From an uncultured Tepidimonas sp. (lineage in GTDB: Bacteria > Pseudomonadota > Gammaproteobacteria > Burkholderiales > Burkholderiaceae_C): a stretch of 8,544 bases of DNA. Shown in pieces: positions 7,565 through 8,544 of this stretch. The stretch covers positions 1-8,544 of the forward strand of contig CALEDU010000172.1 of assembly GCA_937949455.1 (NCBI GenBank), written 5' to 3'. Position 1 is the first letter of the stretch; every line of letters begins with the position of its first letter. The notes under the pieces were generated by a model. The model searched no databases, was not told where the DNA came from, and worked only from the letters and a program-made list of their open reading frames with translations. The translations under genes and the position numbers were made by a program.

Positions 7565-7612
7565 GCTAGCCCGCCCGGCCAGCAGCCGAGCGGGGTGGTG
7601 GTTCCTCACAAC

Positions 7613-7623
7613 GGAGAGCTCTC
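7613..7623 (+). promoter_or_regulatory. livH ribosome binding site inside a 10-base palindrome
   Basis: GGAGA (7613-7617) is a good Shine-Dalgarno sequence six bases before ATG 7624 and fixes the livH start. It lies within GAGAGCTCTC (7614-7623), a perfect 10-base palindrome. A palindrome with no loop cannot fold well by itself, so RNA masking would be weak. Confidence 0.75.
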
Positions 7624-8544
7624 ATGGATGTTTTGCTTCAGCAGATCATCAACGGTCTGGTGCTGGGCAGCATGTACGCGTTGGTGGCGCTTGGCTACAC
7701 CATGGTGTACGGCATCATCGGGCTGATCAATTTTGCCCATGGTGACGTGCTCATGATCGGCGCGCTGACCAGCTGGACCATCATCGTCCAAGCCCGCGAG
7801 GCGGCACCCAGCATGCCCGGCTGGGCTTTGCTGGTCCTGGCTGCGCTGATCTCGATGATCGTTTGCGCGGTGATCAACTTCTCGATCGAGAAATTGGCCT
7901 ACAAGCCGCTGCGCAACTCCCCGCGCCTGGCGCCGCTGATCACCGCAATCGGCATGAGCATCTTGCTGCAGACGCTGGCGATGATCGTGTGGAAGCCCAA
8001 TCCCAAGTCCTATCCGACCTTGCTGCCAAGCGAGCCGTTCCACCTGGGCGGGGCGGTCATCTCGCCCACGCAGGTGACGATTCTGGCCACCACTGCCATC
8101 GTGCTGTCGCTGCTGATGTTCATGGTCAACAAGACCCGTTTGGGCCGGGCCATGCGTGCGACGGCCGAGAATCCGCGCGTTGCCGGCCTGATGGGCATCC
8201 GACCGGACGTGGTGATTTCTGCGACATTCATCATCGGTGCCATGCTGGCGGCCATCGCCGGCATCATGTGGGCGTCCAACTATGGCACGGTGCAGCACTC
8301 GATGGGCTTCATGCCCGGGCTCAAGGCCTTTGTGGCGGCGGTCTTTGGCGGCATCGGCAACCTGGCCGGTGCCGTGGTGGGTGGCATCTCGCTCGGCCTG
8401 ATCGAATCGCTGGGGGCAGGCTACCTGGGGCCGCTGACGGGGGGATTCCTGGGTAGCCAATATTCGGACATCTTCGCCTTCATCGTCTTGGCCATCGTCC
8501 TGACGCTGCGCCCGTCGGGCCTGCTCGGCGAGCGGGTGGCCGAC
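7624..8544 (+). CDS. livH: High-affinity branched-chain amino acid ABC transporter permease LivH, 3' end outside the window
   Basis: LivH is one of the two inner-membrane permeases (with LivM) of the Leu/Ile/Val uptake system, working with LivG and LivF ATPases and a periplasmic binding protein. The visible 307 residues start MDVLLQQIINGLVLGSMYAL and are hydrophobic throughout, with about eight membrane segments. The conserved LINFAHGDVLMIGA (34-47) and the ATPase-contact loop around RAMRATAENPRVAGLMGI (175-192) are present. GLKAFVAAVFGGIGNLAGAV (232-251) and TLRPSGLLGERV at the end are typical of LivH. No stop is reached, but the normal family length suggests it is only a few codons beyond the edge. 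livM, livG and livF probably follow outside. The start is fixed by GGAGA six bases upstream. Amide or urea permeases of the same family are possible, but the N-terminal block fits LivH best. Confidence 0.93.
   Translation, partial: MDVLLQQIINGLVLGSMYALVALGYTMVYGIIGLINFAHGDVLMIGALTSWTIIVQAREAAPSMPGWALLVLAALISMIVCAVINFSIEKLAYKPLRNSPRLAPLITAIGMSILLQTLAMIVWKPNPKSYPTLLPSEPFHLGGAVISPTQVTILATTAIVLSLLMFMVNKTRLGRAMRATAENPRVAGLMGIRPDVVISATFIIGAMLAAIAGIMWASNYGTVQHSMGFMPGLKAFVAAVFGGIGNLAGAVVGGISLGLIESLGAGYLGPLTGGFLGSQYSDIFAFIVLAIVLTLRPSGLLGERVAD

Noticed and set aside
7606..8460. Open frame on the minus strand opposite livH (284 codons)
   Set aside because: It translates to a His/Asp/Gln/Arg-rich low-complexity string, which is what the reverse of a membrane protein gene gives. 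livH on the plus strand is unmistakable.

Overview
The window looks like a stretch of chromosome from a high-GC betaproteobacterium. The order Burkholderiales, and probably a Comamonadaceae-type lineage, is suggested by protein character (TrxB, FtsK, LolA, RarA, LivH), by promoters that keep a TACAAT-like -10 box with hardly any -35, and by heavy G/C use at third codon positions. The genus cannot be fixed by eye. I see no tRNA, rRNA, CRISPR array, insertion sequence, phage gene or island boundary. Composition is even apart from a small AT-rich patch just after rarA.

Left part (1-2700). The window opens inside a membrane fatty acid desaturase on the plus strand, which ends at 985. A symmetric hairpin at 1003-1037 with a T-rich flank on each strand separates it from genes running towards it on the minus strand. 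Those genes are rpmG (L33, only 56 codons plus stop), rpmB (L28) and trxB (thioredoxin reductase). rpmB and rpmG form a tight pair with a perfect TATAAT box about 200 bases upstream, directly behind the trxB stop, so their mRNA probably has a long structured leader.

Middle part (2701-7366). A 77-base spacer holds the divergent starts of trxB and ftsK. On the plus strand come ftsK (DNA translocase of the division septum), lolA (periplasmic lipoprotein carrier) and rarA (AAA+ ATPase of stalled forks). The order ftsK-lolA-rarA beside a divergent trxB is an old arrangement also known from E. coli, where serS follows rarA. Here serS does not follow.

Right part (7367-8544). A 257-base spacer leads to livH, a permease of a branched-chain amino acid ABC transporter, which runs off the window about where its stop should be. 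This spacer is the least ordinary stretch of the window. It holds a perfect 7-3-7 inverted repeat on the rarA stop codon, two GGGCAAAC repeats 30 bases apart, a TACAAT box, a promoter-proximal hairpin followed by six T, a competing downstream arm for that hairpin, and a 10-base palindrome covering the livH ribosome binding site. Together they suggest a regulated and perhaps attenuated livH transcript.

The genes are housekeeping and none is visibly broken. I did not find a new multi-gene system. The points worth following are non-coding: the livH leader, the rpmBG leader, and the very short or absent leaders of trxB and rarA.
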